Assembly (NCBI RefSeq): GCF_018881595.1
Contig: NZ_JACVQA010000001.1
Location: 371,625 to 435,624, forward strand
DNA from: Polynucleobacter sp. UK-Gri1-W3
Lineage (GTDB): Bacteria; Pseudomonadota; Gammaproteobacteria; Burkholderiales; Burkholderiaceae
DNA length: 64,000 bases
Reading direction: 5' to 3'
The translations under genes and the position numbers were made by a program. The notes beneath the pieces are model-generated. The model was given only the letters and a program-made list of their open reading frames with translations. It had not been told where the DNA came from and did not search any database. The stretch's first letter is position 1. Each line of letters begins with the position of its first letter. Shown here piece after piece: positions 54,396 to 64,000 of this stretch.

Positions 54396-54791
54396 ATGAG
54401 TATCAGCGATCCAATCGCCGACATGTTGACAAGGATCCGCAATGCGCAAGCAGTGCAGAAACCCGTAGTCTTGATGCCGTCGTCAAAAGTAAAAGTAGCC
54501 ATCGCAAAAGTTTTGCAAGATGAAGGCTATATCGAAAGTTTTGAAATCAAAGGTGAGGCAGCTAAGCCAGTGCTACACATTGATCTCAAATACTATGCAG
54601 GCCGTCCTGTTATTGAGCGTATTGACCGTGTATCAACACCAAGTCTACGTATCTATAAAGGCCGTCATGACATTCCAGAGGTAATGAATGGCTTGGGCAT
54701 TGCAATTATTTCAACCCCTCAAGGCGTAATGACAGACCGCAAAGCACGTGCAACAGGCGTGGGCGGCGAAGTTATTTGCTACGTAGCTTAA
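54396..54791 (+). CDS. rpsH: 30S ribosomal protein S8
   Basis: Central-domain assembly protein and, in E. coli, the translational repressor of the spc operon. The 131-aa product begins [17 protein letters not shown] and ends with [27 protein letters not shown] lies upstream. Confidence 0.98.
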
Positions 54792-54801
54792 GGAGCGAAA
54801 T

Positions 54802-55335
54802 ATGTCCCGCGTAGGTAAATCACCAATTACAGTTCCTAAAGGCGCTGAAATCAGCATCAACGGTGCAAACATTACTGTTAAGGGTCCATTGGGCACTTTG
54901 ACACATAACTTGCATCCTTCTGTTGGTTTGAAACAAGAAGATGGCGTATTGACAGTTGTTTTAAATAACAACTCACCAGAAGCTGGTGCACAGTCAGGTA
55001 CAGCCCGTGCTTTGGTTAACAACATGGTTGTTGGCGTAACTGCTGGCTTTGAGCGCAAGCTCAGCTTGGTAGGCGTTGGTTACCGTGCTGCTGCTCAAGG
55101 TGAAACATTGAAATTGCAGTTAGGTTTCTCACATGACATTATTTACAACCTGCCAAAGGGTGTAAAGGCTGAGACCCCTACTCAAACTGAAATCATTATC
55201 AAAGGTTCCAACAAGCAGCAAGTTGGCCAGGTCGCAGCTGAAGTTCGCGCATACCGTTCACCAGAGCCATACAAAGGCAAGGGCGTTCGCTACGTGGATG
55301 AGGTTGTGCATCTGAAAGAAACTAAGAAGAAGTAA
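54802..55335 (+). CDS. rplF: 50S ribosomal protein L6
   Basis: Sits near the sarcin-ricin loop and the factor-binding site. The 177-aa product begins [13 protein letters not shown] and has the C-terminal signature [14 protein letters not shown]. Spacing 10 nt from rpsH. Confidence 0.98.
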   Translation: MSRVGKSPITVPKGAEISINGANITVKGPLGTLTHNLHPSVGLKQEDGVLTVVLNNNSPEAGAQSGTARALVNNMVVGVTAGFERKLSLVGVGYRAAAQGETLKLQLGFSHDIIYNLPKGVKAETPTQTEIIIKGSNKQQVGQVAAEVRAYRSPEPYKGKGVRYVDEVVHLKETKKK

Positions 55336-55348
55336 GCGAGATTAGAAA

Positions 55349-55702
55349 ATGAATAAAGACGAATCCAGACAAAGACGCGCTAGGCAGACTCGTATTCGCA
55401 TTGCCGAAGCTTTGGCAAATCGCTTAACAGTTATCCGTAGCAATACTCATATTTCTGCTCAGGTTTACAGCCCATGCGGAACCAAAGTTGTAGCAGCTGC
55501 TTCAACAATGGAAAAAGATTTGCGCCAAGCGATCAAAAACGGCGGCAACGCTGAAGCGGCAAAACAAATCGGCAAGTTAGTTGCTGAGCGTGCTGTTAAA
55601 GCAGGCATTGTTGATGTTGCGTTTGATCGTTCCGGTCATCGTTACCACGGCCGTATTAAGGCCTTAGCTGAAGCTGCGCGTGAAGCCGGCCTGAAGTTCT
55701 AA
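55349..55702 (+). CDS. rplR: 50S ribosomal protein L18
   Basis: Binds 5S rRNA with L5. The 117-aa product has [20 protein letters not shown] and the conserved [23 protein letters not shown] end. Confidence 0.97.
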   Translation: MNKDESRQRRARQTRIRIAEALANRLTVIRSNTHISAQVYSPCGTKVVAAASTMEKDLRQAIKNGGNAEAAKQIGKLVAERAVKAGIVDVAFDRSGHRYHGRIKALAEAAREAGLKF

Positions 55703-55721
55703 TAGGGTTTAGGAAAAAAAC

Positions 55722-56240
55722 ATGGCAAAAATGCAAACTAAGATGCAAAACGAAGAGCGTGATGATGGTCTTCGCGAGAAGATGATCGCTGTTAATCGTG
55801 TAACTAAAGTGGTTAAAGGCGGTCGTATTCTCGGCTTCGCTGCACTCACTGTAGTTGGCGATGGCGATGGCCGCATCGGTATGGGCAAGGGCAAATCAAA
55901 AGAAGTTCCAGTTGCCGTTCAAAAAGCAATGGACGAAGCTCGTCGCAAAATGATCAAAGTAACTTTGCGTAAAGGTACTTTGCAGCACACCGTTACTGGT
56001 CAGCATGGCGCGTCACGCGTTTTGATTTCACCAGCTAAAGACGGTACTGGAATTATTGCTGGCGGACCAATGCGTGCGATTTTCGACGTAATGGGTGTAA
56101 CTAACGTGGTTGCTAAGTCACTTGGCTCTACAAACCCATACAACTTGGTTCGTGCAACCATTGATGGTTTGAGCAAGATGAGTACTCCCGCTGAGATTGC
56201 TGCTAAGCGCGGTAAATCAGTTGAAGAGATTCTCGGCTAA
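55722..56240 (+). CDS. rpsE: 30S ribosomal protein S5
   Basis: Fidelity and mRNA-helicase protein of the 30S and target of spectinomycin-resistance changes. The 172-aa product has the double-stranded-RNA-binding-like core [19 protein letters not shown] with the wild-type loop [15 protein letters not shown]. Confidence 0.98.
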   Translation: MAKMQTKMQNEERDDGLREKMIAVNRVTKVVKGGRILGFAALTVVGDGDGRIGMGKGKSKEVPVAVQKAMDEARRKMIKVTLRKGTLQHTVTGQHGASRVLISPAKDGTGIIAGGPMRAIFDVMGVTNVVAKSLGSTNPYNLVRATIDGLSKMSTPAEIAAKRGKSVEEILG

Positions 56241-56264
56241 GACCAAAAGATTAGGAATCTATAA

Positions 56265-56453
56265 ATGACAACATCTAACTCCAAAGTCAAACTGCAATTA
56301 GTACGCAGCTTGATCGGTACACGCGAAAGCCACCGTGCAACTGTACGAGGCTTAGGCCTTCGTCGTATCAATTCAGTTTCTGAATTGGAAGACACTCCAG
56401 CTGTTCGCGGCATGATTAATAAAGTTTCTTATCTAGTTAAAGTCGTTGGCTAA
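56265..56453 (+). CDS. rpmD: 50S ribosomal protein L30
   Basis: Small 50S protein that contacts 23S and 5S rRNA. The 62-aa product has [20 protein letters not shown] and [13 protein letters not shown]. It lies between rpsE and rplO. Confidence 0.97.
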   Translation: MTTSNSKVKLQLVRSLIGTRESHRATVRGLGLRRINSVSELEDTPAVRGMINKVSYLVKVVG

Positions 56454-56480
56454 TAACTAGCAAGTAAATAGGCGAAGAAT

Positions 56481-56921
56481 ATGCAACTCAATACAATTAA
56501 ACCTGCAGAAGGCTCTAAGAAAAACCGTCGTCGCGTTGGTCGCGGCATTGGTTCTGGTCTTGGTAAAACTGCTGGCCGTGGTCACAAAGGTCAAAAATCC
56601 CGTTCTGGCGGTTTCCATAAAGTCGGATTTGAAGGCGGTCAGATGCCTATGTATCGTCGTTTGCCAAAACGCGGTTTCGTGTCTTTGACACGTCGTCACG
56701 TTGGTCAGGTTACATTGAATGACTTAGCAAAAATCAACTTGCCAGAAGTAGACTTATTGGTATTGAGAGCTCACGGCTTAGCTGGTGAGCAAATCAATGC
56801 GGTTAAGGTTATCAAGACTGGCGAACTCAAGATTGCCGTAACCCTCAAGGGCATCACAGCGACTGCCGGTGCAAAAGCAGCTATTGAAGCTGCTGGCGGC
56901 AAATTGGTTGAATTGGTGTAA
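56481..56921 (+). CDS. rplO: 50S ribosomal protein L15
   Basis: Late-assembly 50S protein. The 146-aa product has the basic glycine-rich N-terminus [19 protein letters not shown] and [18 protein letters not shown]. It precedes secY by 17 nt. Confidence 0.98.
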   Translation: MQLNTIKPAEGSKKNRRRVGRGIGSGLGKTAGRGHKGQKSRSGGFHKVGFEGGQMPMYRRLPKRGFVSLTRRHVGQVTLNDLAKINLPEVDLLVLRAHGLAGEQINAVKVIKTGELKIAVTLKGITATAGAKAAIEAAGGKLVELV

Positions 56922-56938
56922 TAGGTCTTTTAGTAGAT

Positions 56939-58276
56939 ATGGCATTAGCACCTACCAATAACGCAAACAGTGCAGCAACAGGCGGCAAGTTTGGCGAATT
57001 ACGCCAACGCTTGATTTTCCTGGTGCTGGCTTTGCTCGTGTTCCGTTTGGGTGCTCATATTCCAGTCCCTGGCATTGATCCAGACCAATTGGCGCAGTTA
57101 TTCTCTGGCCAAAAAGACGGCATCTTGGGAATGTTTAACTTGTTCTCAGGCGGCGCCTTATCTCGTTTCACTGTATTTGCTTTGGGTATCATGCCGTACA
57201 TCTCTGCGTCGATCATCATGCAGTTGATGACGATTGTTGTTCCATCTTTAGAGTCGTTGAAAAAAGAAGGCCAAGCAGGTCAACGCAAGATTACCCAATA
57301 CACTCGCTACGGCACAGTATTTTTGGCAACATTTCAGGCATTAGGCATTTCCGTTGCGTTGCAAGCCCAGCCAGGTTTAGTAATTAACCCAGGCTTGATA
57401 TTTGAGCTCAATACTGTAGTTACTTTGGTAACCGGCACAATGTTCTTGATGTGGCTTGGTGAGCAAATTACTGAGCGTGGCCTTGGAAACGGTATCTCCA
57501 TTATTATTTTCGGCGGTATTGTTTCAGGCCTACCAAATGCGCTAGCAAGCTTGTTAGAGTTGGTTCGCACCGGCTCAATGAATATTATTTCTGCATTGCT
57601 CATCGTTGTTATTTGCGTGGCAGTGACTTATTTTGTAGTGTTTGTAGAGCGCGGTCAGCGCCGTATCTTGGTTAACTACGCTAAGCGTCAAGTAGGCAAC
57701 AAGATTTATGGTGGCCAGTCCTCTTACTTCCCATTGAAGTTAAATATGGCAGGCGTTATTCCTCCAATTTTTGCTTCATCTATTATTTTGTTCCCTGCGA
57801 CTATTGCCGGCTGGTTTACATCAGGCGAGCCGACCAATATGTTTAGCAGAATTATTAAAGATTTGGCCGCTACTTTGGCTCCAGGTCAGCCTGTGTATAC
57901 AATTTTGTATGCAGCAGCGATTATTTTCTTCTGTTTCTTTTATACCGCATTGGTATTTAATAGCCGTGAAACTGCCGAGAACTTGAAGAAGAGTGGCGCA
58001 TTTGTTCCGGGTATTCGTCCAGGTGATCAGACAGGGCGTTATATCGACAAGATCTTAGTGCGTTTGACTCTAGCTGGCTCTATTTATATGGTTCTAGTTT
58101 GCTTATTGCCAGAATTCTTGGTCTTGAAGTACAACGTGCCGTTTTATTTCGGTGGTACTTCATTGTTGATTATTGTTGTTGTTGCAATGGATTTCATGGC
58201 TCAAGTTCAGTCATATGTGATGCAACAGCAGTACGGCTCTTTGATGAAGAAGGCTAACTTCAAGATGGGCGCTTAA
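56939..58276 (+). CDS. secY: Preprotein translocase subunit SecY
   Basis: Pore-forming subunit of the Sec translocon. The 445-aa product has ten hydrophobic helices, the plug region [20 protein letters not shown] and the cytoplasmic loop [16 protein letters not shown]. Its partner secE is in the same window at 30491. Encoded in the spc operon as in most bacteria. Confidence 0.98.
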   Translation: MALAPTNNANSAATGGKFGELRQRLIFLVLALLVFRLGAHIPVPGIDPDQLAQLFSGQKDGILGMFNLFSGGALSRFTVFALGIMPYISASIIMQLMTIVVPSLESLKKEGQAGQRKITQYTRYGTVFLATFQALGISVALQAQPGLVINPGLIFELNTVVTLVTGTMFLMWLGEQITERGLGNGISIIIFGGIVSGLPNALASLLELVRTGSMNIISALLIVVICVAVTYFVVFVERGQRRILVNYAKRQVGNKIYGGQSSYFPLKLNMAGVIPPIFASSIILFPATIAGWFTSGEPTNMFSRIIKDLAATLAPGQPVYTILYAAAIIFFCFFYTALVFNSRETAENLKKSGAFVPGIRPGDQTGRYIDKILVRLTLAGSIYMVLVCLLPEFLVLKYNVPFYFGGTSLLIIVVVAMDFMAQVQSYVMQQQYGSLMKKANFKMGA

Positions 58277-58280
58277 CTGA

Positions 58281-58499
58281 ATGTCTAAAGACGATGTAAT
58301 TCAGATGGCGGGAGAGGTTGTAGAGAATTTGCCGAACGCGATGTTTCGCGTGAAGCTAGAAAACGGACATGTGGTTCTAGGGCACATTTCCGGAAAGATG
58401 CGGATGCACTACATTCGTATTTTGCCGGGAGATAAGGTGACGGTGGAGATGACTCCATACGATCTTACGCGTGCCAGAATCATTTTCCGCGCGAAGTAA
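58281..58499 (+). CDS. infA: Translation initiation factor IF-1
   Basis: OB-fold factor that occupies the 30S A site. The 72-aa product has [20 protein letters not shown] and the [20 protein letters not shown] core. It starts 4 nt after secY. The position between secY and rpmJ is typical outside the gammaproteobacteria. Confidence 0.97.
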   Translation: MSKDDVIQMAGEVVENLPNAMFRVKLENGHVVLGHISGKMRMHYIRILPGDKVTVEMTPYDLTRARIIFRAK

Positions 58500-58534
58500 A
58501 GATTAAGTTGTACATATTTTTTTAGAGGTGAGTT

Positions 58535-58651
58535 ATGAAAGTTTTAGCATCCGTTAAGTGTATTTGCAGAAATTGCAAGATCATTAAGCGCAAACGCGTT
58601 GTTCGCGTGATCTGTTCTTCAGACGCACGTCATAAGCAGCGTCAAGGCTGA
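58535..58651 (+). CDS. rpmJ: 50S ribosomal protein L36, zinc-binding form
   Basis: Smallest 50S protein; the 38-aa product begins [15 protein letters not shown] and ends ARHKQRQG. The zinc ligands are expected to be Cys11, Cys14, Cys27 and a late His. An additional cysteine is at residue 9, where Lys is usual, and the stretch after the third ligand (CSSDARHK) is one residue longer than the pattern I know. TTAGAGGTG lies upstream. Confidence 0.96.
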   Translation: MKVLASVKCICRNCKIIKRKRVVRVICSSDARHKQRQG

Positions 58652-58675
58652 TCTGGTTAATTAAGAGGAAATCTC

Positions 58676-59041
58676 ATGGCACGTATCGCTGGGGTAAACA
58701 TCCCAAATCATCAACATACTGTTATCGGTTTAACAGCAATTTTTGGCATTGGCACAACTCGTGCACGCAAAATTTGTGAAACTACAGGTGTTGCAATCGA
58801 CAAAAAAGTTAAAGACCTTACTGACGGTGACTTGGAAAAGTTGCGCGATGAAGTAGGTAAATTCATTACCGAAGGTGACCTTCGTCGTGAAGTAACTATG
58901 AGCATCAAGCGTTTGATGGACTTAGGTTGCTACCGCGGTGTTCGTCATCGTAAGGGCTTGCCTGTACGTGGTCAACGTACTAAGACTAATGCGCGTACCC
59001 GCAAGGGCCCACGCAAGTCTGGTGTGCAACTCAAGAAATAA
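58676..59041 (+). CDS. rpsM: 30S ribosomal protein S13
   Basis: 30S head protein that bridges to L5 and contacts P-site tRNA. The 121-aa product begins [19 protein letters not shown] and has [20 protein letters not shown]. First gene of the alpha-type segment; no strong promoter is visible before it. Confidence 0.98.
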   Translation: MARIAGVNIPNHQHTVIGLTAIFGIGTTRARKICETTGVAIDKKVKDLTDGDLEKLRDEVGKFITEGDLRREVTMSIKRLMDLGCYRGVRHRKGLPVRGQRTKTNARTRKGPRKSGVQLKK

Positions 59042-59059
59042 TCAAGAAAGTTTATTGAC

Positions 59060-59467
59060 ATGGCAAAACAACAATCCGCTTCCGCCGCTTCACAGCGCGC
59101 TCGTAAAAAGGTTAAAAAGAACGTTGCTGACGGCATTGCACACGTTCATGCTTCTTTTAATAACACCATTATTACGATCACTGATCGTCAGGGAAATGCG
59201 CTTTCATGGGCAACTTCTGGCGGCCAGGGTTTCAAAGGCTCACGTAAATCAACACCTTTTGCTGCTCAGGTAGCTGCAGAAGTTGCTGGTAAAGCTGCCG
59301 TTGAATGCGGTATCAAGAACTTGGAAGTTCAGATCAAAGGCCCAGGCCCAGGTCGTGAATCAGCAGTTCGTGCATTGAACTCATTGGGTATCAAGATCAC
59401 TGAGATTCAAGACGTAACTCCAGTTCCACACAATGGTTGCCGTCCTCCTAAGCGTCGTCGTATCTAA
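59060..59467 (+). CDS. rpsK: 30S ribosomal protein S11
   Basis: Platform protein of the 30S beside the Shine-Dalgarno helix. The 135-aa product has [20 protein letters not shown] and the basic [12 protein letters not shown] end. Confidence 0.98.
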   Translation: MAKQQSASAASQRARKKVKKNVADGIAHVHASFNNTIITITDRQGNALSWATSGGQGFKGSRKSTPFAAQVAAEVAGKAAVECGIKNLEVQIKGPGPGRESAVRALNSLGIKITEIQDVTPVPHNGCRPPKRRRI

Positions 59468-59517
59468 GCTAGGAAGTTGGCTGTACAAGTTTTAGTAGTT
59501 TTTTATTAAAGCCCACT

Positions 59518-59541
59518 GTTCGCCTGATTTAAAAGGCGAAC
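59518..59541 (+). other. Hairpin in the rpsK-rpsD gap
   Basis: GTTCGCC (59518-59524), 10-nt loop, GGCGAAC (59535-59541), about 43 nt before the rpsD start. In E. coli S4 controls this operon by binding its mRNA, but at another position; a role here is only a guess. Confidence 0.5.
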
Positions 59542-59583
59542 TCACCGTCGGTCGTAAGACTGCGGCAAAGAAAGGAAAGCATC

Positions 59584-60207
59584 GTGGCACGTTACTTAGG
59601 GCCTAAGGCCAAATTAGCACGTCGGGAAGGTACCGACTTATTTTTAAAGAGCGCACGTCGCGCCCTGTCAGACAAGTGCAAGTTAGATACTAAGCCTGGT
59701 CAACATGGTCGTACATCTGGCTCAAGAACATCTGATTACGGTAATCAATTGCGTGAAAAGCAAAAGGTTAAGCGTATGTATGGAATTTTAGAGCGTCAGT
59801 TCCGTCGTTATTTCGCTGAAGCTGAGCGTCGTAAGGGTAATACCGGTTCGATGTTGCTTCAGTTGTTAGAGTCACGTCTTGATAACGTTGTTTATCGTAT
59901 GGGCTTTGGTTCTACTCGTGCTGAAGCACGTCAGCTGGTTTCCCACTGCGCAATTTTGCTCAATGGTAGCCCTGTAAATATTCCATCTATTCAGGTTAAG
60001 CCTGGTGATGTAGTTGCTATTCGTGAAAAAGCGAAGAAGCAAGCGCGTATTACAGAATCATTGAATTTGGTTGGACAAATGACTCCCGTTACTTGGGTTT
60101 CAGTTGATGCAGCTAAGCTCGAGGGAACATTTAAGCAAGTGCCTGACCGCGAAGATATTAGCGGTGAAATTAATGAAAGTTTGATCGTTGAATTGTATTC
60201 ACGCTAA
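59584..60207 (+). CDS. rpsD: 30S ribosomal protein S4
   Basis: Nucleates 16S 5'-domain assembly. The 207-aa product starts at GTG 59584 behind AAAGGAAAG and has the S4 RNA-binding domain [29 protein letters not shown] segment (about residues 97-120). It follows a 116-nt gap with a hairpin. Confidence 0.97.
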   Translation: MARYLGPKAKLARREGTDLFLKSARRALSDKCKLDTKPGQHGRTSGSRTSDYGNQLREKQKVKRMYGILERQFRRYFAEAERRKGNTGSMLLQLLESRLDNVVYRMGFGSTRAEARQLVSHCAILLNGSPVNIPSIQVKPGDVVAIREKAKKQARITESLNLVGQMTPVTWVSVDAAKLEGTFKQVPDREDISGEINESLIVELYSR

Positions 60208-60230
60208 TTAGGCACTCTCAAGGAAAAAAT

Positions 60231-61211
60231 ATGCAAACAAATTTGCTCAAGCCAAAGATTATTTCTGTTGAAGCGCTTACCGCCAACCAAGCTAAGGTTG
60301 TTATGGAGCCGTTCGAGCGTGGCTATGGCCACACACTCGGAAATGCATTACGTCGCGTACTCTTGTCCTCGATGGTTGGTTATGCGCCAACTGAAGTAGC
60401 AATTGCTGGTGTTGTTCATGAGTACTCCACATTAGATGGAGTTCAAGAGGACGTAGTAAACCTCTTGTTGAACCTCAAAGGTATCGTATTTAAGTTGCAG
60501 TCACGTGACGAAGTTACTATCAATTTGCGTAAAGAAGGCCCAGGCGTTGTTACTGCAAAAGATATCGACTTGCCACATGATGTAGAAATCATGAACCCTG
60601 ATCATGTGATCGCTCACTTATCAGCTGGTGGCAAGTTGGACATGCAGATCAAGGTCGAAAAAGGCCGCGGTTATGTGCCAGGTAACGTACGTCAGTACAG
60701 CGATGAAGCTACTAAGATCATTGGTCGCATTGTGTTGGATGCCTCATTCAGCCCAGTAAGCCGTGTTAGCTATGCTGTTGAATCTGCTCGTGTTGAGCAG
60801 CGTACCGATCTCGATCGTTTGGTAATGACCATTGAAACAAACGGTGTGTTGTCTCCTGAAGAAGCTATTCGTCAAGCAGCTACTATTTTGGTTGACCAAT
60901 TAGTTGTATTCGCAGCCCTCGAAAGCAGCGAAGTTTCTGGTGATTTAGCACCAAGCCGTTCATCAATGGTTGATCCTATGTTGATGCGTCCGGTTGATGA
61001 TCTCGAGCTCACAGTTCGCTCTGCAAACTGCTTGAAGGCTGAGAACATTTACTACATTGGTGACTTGATTCAACGTACTGAGAATGAATTGTTGAAGACG
61101 CCTAATCTAGGTCGCAAATCTTTGAATGAAATTAAAGATGTTTTAGCGGCTCGTGGCTTAAGTCTTGGCATGAAACTCGAAAGCTGGCCTCCAGCTAACC
61201 TCGAGAAATAA
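60231..61211 (+). CDS. rpoA: RNA polymerase subunit alpha
   Basis: Dimerises to nucleate the polymerase core and binds UP elements and activators through its C-terminal domain. The 326-aa product has the N-terminal assembly motif [20 protein letters not shown] and the C-terminal domain with [21 protein letters not shown]. The A/T-rich region before the rRNA promoter would be a natural target of the latter. Confidence 0.98.
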   Translation: MQTNLLKPKIISVEALTANQAKVVMEPFERGYGHTLGNALRRVLLSSMVGYAPTEVAIAGVVHEYSTLDGVQEDVVNLLLNLKGIVFKLQSRDEVTINLRKEGPGVVTAKDIDLPHDVEIMNPDHVIAHLSAGGKLDMQIKVEKGRGYVPGNVRQYSDEATKIIGRIVLDASFSPVSRVSYAVESARVEQRTDLDRLVMTIETNGVLSPEEAIRQAATILVDQLVVFAALESSEVSGDLAPSRSSMVDPMLMRPVDDLELTVRSANCLKAENIYYIGDLIQRTENELLKTPNLGRKSLNEIKDVLAARGLSLGMKLESWPPANLEK

Positions 61212-61227
61212 TTAGAAAGGAAGCATC

Positions 61228-61623
61228 ATGCGTCACGGAAACGGCTTACGCAAACTAAACAGAACATCATCACATCGCCTAGCGATGCTGCGCAATATGT
61301 CCAATTCACTTTTGGAGCACGAAGTCATTAAAACGACTTTGCCAAAAGCAAAAGAATTGCGCATGGTTGTTGAGCCTTTGATTACCTTGGGTAAAAAAGA
61401 CAACTTAGCAAACCGTCGCTTAGCATTTAATCGCACGCGTGATCGCGATATCGTAGCCAAGCTCTTTACAGAACTCGGTCCACGTTACGCAACACGTCCA
61501 GGTGGCTACCTTCGTATTTTGAAGTTTGGCTTCCGTCATGGCGACAATGCACCAATGGCTTTGGTTGAGTTAGTAGATCGTCCAGAAGTTGATGAAACAG
61601 CAGTAGTAGCTGAAGAGGCTTAA
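61228..61623 (+). CDS. rplQ: 50S ribosomal protein L17
   Basis: 50S protein near the tunnel exit. The 131-aa product begins [19 protein letters not shown], has the family segment [20 protein letters not shown], and ends with a short acidic tail. Last gene of the ribosomal block; a strong terminator follows. Confidence 0.98.
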   Translation: MRHGNGLRKLNRTSSHRLAMLRNMSNSLLEHEVIKTTLPKAKELRMVVEPLITLGKKDNLANRRLAFNRTRDRDIVAKLFTELGPRYATRPGGYLRILKFGFRHGDNAPMALVELVDRPEVDETAVVAEEA

Positions 61624-61640
61624 GTCTCGCTGTTAAAGCA

Positions 61641-61668
61641 AAAAGCCAGGCTTCGGTCTGGCTTTTTT
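61641..61668 (+). terminator. Terminator of the ribosomal-protein block
   Basis: AAAAGCCAGGC (61641-61651) and GTCTGGCTTTT (61656-61666) enclose a TTCG tetraloop closed by C-G; a T6 run covers 61663-61668. One G-U pair. Confidence 0.95.
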
Positions 61669-61692
61669 CATTTATCAGGTTATAAATAGAGA

Positions 61693-62043
61693 ATGTCTGA
61701 AAACTTCCCAGTGATTCCCAGTAAGCTTCTAGTGGTGTTAACTAGCCTGCCAGATGCGGGGGCTGCAAAAGCCTTAGCTCGAGGCTTGATAGCGGGGAAT
61801 TTGGCTGCCTGTGTGCAGATTACGGATGGCGTTCAATCTATTTATCGCTGGGAAGGGAAAGTTTGCGAAGAGCGTGAAGTATTGCTCTCTGCAAAGACGA
61901 CAAAATCAAAATGGCTTGAGATCTCTGCATTTATTAAAAATACACATCCATACGATCTTCCCGAGATATTGGCATTTTCTCCGGAGCAATATGAAGAACA
62001 ATACGGCAAGTGGGTTGAGTCTGAGGTAAATTGCAAGTTATGA
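61693..62043 (+). CDS. cutA: Divalent-cation tolerance protein CutA
   Basis: Small trimeric ferredoxin-like protein linked to copper tolerance in E. coli, though its exact role is debated. The 116-aa product has AGNLAACVQITDGVQSIYRWEGKV and the late HPYDLPEILAF. Its stop overlaps the dsbD start as ATGA; cutA-dsbD is also the E. coli order, so co-translation is likely. Confidence 0.95.
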   Translation: MSENFPVIPSKLLVVLTSLPDAGAAKALARGLIAGNLAACVQITDGVQSIYRWEGKVCEEREVLLSAKTTKSKWLEISAFIKNTHPYDLPEILAFSPEQYEEQYGKWVESEVNCKL

Positions 62044-63719
62044 AATTACATTCTTTTTTGGTTAGAATTTTTGCGCTCTTGCTGCTCATCTCTGCGCAGG
62101 TTTATGCGGCGCAAGATTTCTTGCCCCCAGAAAAAGCATTTCGAGTAGAGGCTACTTGGTTAGAAAACTCCAATCAAGTGGAGCTGGAATTTCTGCCTGC
62201 TAAAGGCTATTACATCTATCAAGAATCTTTAAAGTTCCAAGTAGGGAACCAGCCCGGGAAGTTAAGTAATATAAGGCCTTCATTACCTATCGGCTTTGAA
62301 AAGTTCGATGAAACTTTTCAGAAAAAGTTGCAAGTATATAAAGAGCCATTCCTAGTATTTCTAGATATTAAGCCTGTAGTTGGTCAGCCCGTCCACTTGG
62401 AGATCACTCTTCAAGGTTGTGCAGAGGCGGGTATTTGCTATCCACCCATGACCCTGAAGTTTTTACTCGCTGGGCCTGGTGTAAAGGCAGCTCCAATTCC
62501 GGATATTTTGGATGCCGCTCCTACGGTGAATACGCAAGAAAATGCTCAATTTAGTTTGGCGGATTTATGGCGTGAGCGCGATGATGTCAATGCGATTGGA
62601 CGCTTTCTAGAAAGCACTTCTACAGCTTATTTATTTCTAGCCTTCTTTGTCTTGGGTTTAGCTTTGGCATTTACACCTTGTGTGCTTCCTATGTTGCCAA
62701 TTCTTTCGAGCGTCATCTTCGGAACCCAGGGCGGTAGGGCGATATCTAAGGGCCGTGCTAGCATCCTAGCGCTGGCCTATGTCTTGGGTATGGCCTTGGT
62801 GTATGCCTTGGCTGGTGTGCTGATGGCGGCCTTAGGCGGGAGCGTACAGAGGGCCTTGCAAAGCCCTATTGCGCTTGCCACCTTCGCCTTATTACTCTTG
62901 GCTCTATCCGGTAGTTTGTTTGGGCTCTATGACCTGCGCTTGCCACAATCATGGCATCACCATGTGGATAGGCTGGCAGGACGTCAAAAGGGCGGTAGCG
63001 TGTTTGGTGCTTTTGCTTTGGGGGGTATTTCAACCCTGGTGGCTAGCCCCTGTATTACGGCGCCTTTAGCAGGTGTTCTTGCTTTTATTGCACAAACTGG
63101 ATCCATGAGCCTTGGTGCTGGACTGCTCTTTGTGATGGCGCTAGGAATGGGTCTGCCACTACTCTTTATTGCTATCGAAGCTCGAATCTTGATTCCATCT
63201 ACTGGTATTTGGATGGTGTGGTTGCAGCGTACTTTGGGCGTATTGCTCGTTGCTACTGCTGCTTGGATTGCCTCACCTTTAATTCAAAAAAATGAGCCTG
63301 TTGGATCTGTAAAAACGATAAATGGACAGACTATTCATAAAGTCGGCGAACTATCTTTTATAGTGATTCATTTACCTGCAGAGCTTGATGTGCAATTAAG
63401 TAAAGCCAAGGAAGAAGAGAAAGTAGTCCTCCTCGATTTTTATGCCGACTGGTGTATTAGTTGCAAAGAAATGGAAGTCAATACCTTTGCAAACCCTGAA
63501 GTCACCAATCAACTTAAGCAACTGGTTTTATTGCAGGCGGATGTTACTGCGAATAGCCCTGAGAATCAGGCATTACTTAAGAAATTTGGATTGTTTGGCC
63601 CCCCCGGAATTTTGATCTTTAATCAAAACTCAGAAGAGCTCAAGGATCAACGCGTGATTGGTTATATGCCGCCACAACGATTTATTGAACGCCTAAAACA
63701 AGCTACCGGCAATCAATAA
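62040..63719 (+). CDS. dsbD: Thiol:disulfide interchange protein DsbD
   Basis: Passes electrons from cytoplasmic thioredoxin to periplasmic disulfide reductases and cytochrome c maturation. The 559-aa product has a signal peptide (cleavage near VYAAQ), the periplasmic alpha domain with CAEAGIC, eight membrane helices including TPCVLPMLPI and SPCITAPL with the two exchange cysteines, and a C-terminal thioredoxin-like domain with WCISC. All three cysteine pairs are therefore present. I chose ATG 62040, overlapping the cutA stop. Confidence 0.96.
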   Translation: MKLHSFLVRIFALLLLISAQVYAAQDFLPPEKAFRVEATWLENSNQVELEFLPAKGYYIYQESLKFQVGNQPGKLSNIRPSLPIGFEKFDETFQKKLQVYKEPFLVFLDIKPVVGQPVHLEITLQGCAEAGICYPPMTLKFLLAGPGVKAAPIPDILDAAPTVNTQENAQFSLADLWRERDDVNAIGRFLESTSTAYLFLAFFVLGLALAFTPCVLPMLPILSSVIFGTQGGRAISKGRASILALAYVLGMALVYALAGVLMAALGGSVQRALQSPIALATFALLLLALSGSLFGLYDLRLPQSWHHHVDRLAGRQKGGSVFGAFALGGISTLVASPCITAPLAGVLAFIAQTGSMSLGAGLLFVMALGMGLPLLFIAIEARILIPSTGIWMVWLQRTLGVLLVATAAWIASPLIQKNEPVGSVKTINGQTIHKVGELSFIVIHLPAELDVQLSKAKEEEKVVLLDFYADWCISCKEMEVNTFANPEVTNQLKQLVLLQADVTANSPENQALLKKFGLFGPPGILIFNQNSEELKDQRVIGYMPPQRFIERLKQATGNQ

Positions 63720-63730
63720 AAATCAGCTTT

Positions 63731-64000
<270 letters not shown>

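Overview
The window is a chromosomal segment of a free-living betaproteobacterium. The operon layout, the 16S/23S sequence and the moderate GC content fit the Burkholderiaceae, and my best guess from memory is the genus Polynucleobacter; this was not searched. Almost all of it is core genome: I see no insertion sequence, prophage, CRISPR array, integrase or island.

Left part (1-14.3 kb): the end of a branched-chain amino-acid ABC permease (livM), a TauE/SafE-type permease that seems to lack a normal start codon, then mnmG-rsmG-parA-parB. Two perfect 16-bp parS sites flank or lie inside mnmG, so this is the chromosome-segregation centromere and the replication origin should be near. A strong promoter then starts the complete F1Fo ATP synthase operon atpIBEFHAGDC. 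Its likely terminator hairpin overlaps the start codon of the next gene, hemE.

Middle part (14.3-23.1 kb): a 265-bp AT-rich gap with DnaA-box sequences and a long inverted repeat lies between hemE and priA. Then come single genes in mixed orientation: gcvH, a metallo-beta-lactamase-fold hydrolase, a 61-aa double-CxxC protein, a fatty-acid desaturase, tRNA-Arg(CCG), a 77-aa membrane protein that resembles a cytochrome c anchor without its haem domain, rsmI, a GmhA/DiaA-type SIS protein, a dolP-like BON lipoprotein, a cytochrome c and a GNAT acetyltransferase.

Right part (23.1-61.7 kb): one long block of translation and transcription machinery, all on the + strand. It holds an rRNA operon (16S-tRNA-Ile-tRNA-Ala-23S-5S) with clear processing stems, tRNA-Tyr/Gly/Thr-tuf-tRNA-Trp-secE-nusG, rplKAJL-rpoBC, rpsLG-fusA-tuf, and the S10, spc and alpha ribosomal-protein operons through rplQ. 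The two tuf genes look identical at the DNA level. Several intergenic spaces carry regulatory RNA structures: an L10 leader ending in a terminator-like hairpin, rplL-rpoB hairpins, an rpsL-rpsG hairpin, and a terminator/promoter overlap between rpsJ and rplC. After a UUCG-capped terminator the window closes with cutA, dsbD and the 3' part of hemB.

No wholly new multi-gene system is visible. The best leads are regulatory or evolutionary: parS overlapping a candidate mnmG promoter, the hemE-start terminator, the origin-like hemE-priA gap, the ATC-start permease, the orphan cytochrome anchor, and a SIS protein in the diaA locus that keeps all the GmhA metal ligands.
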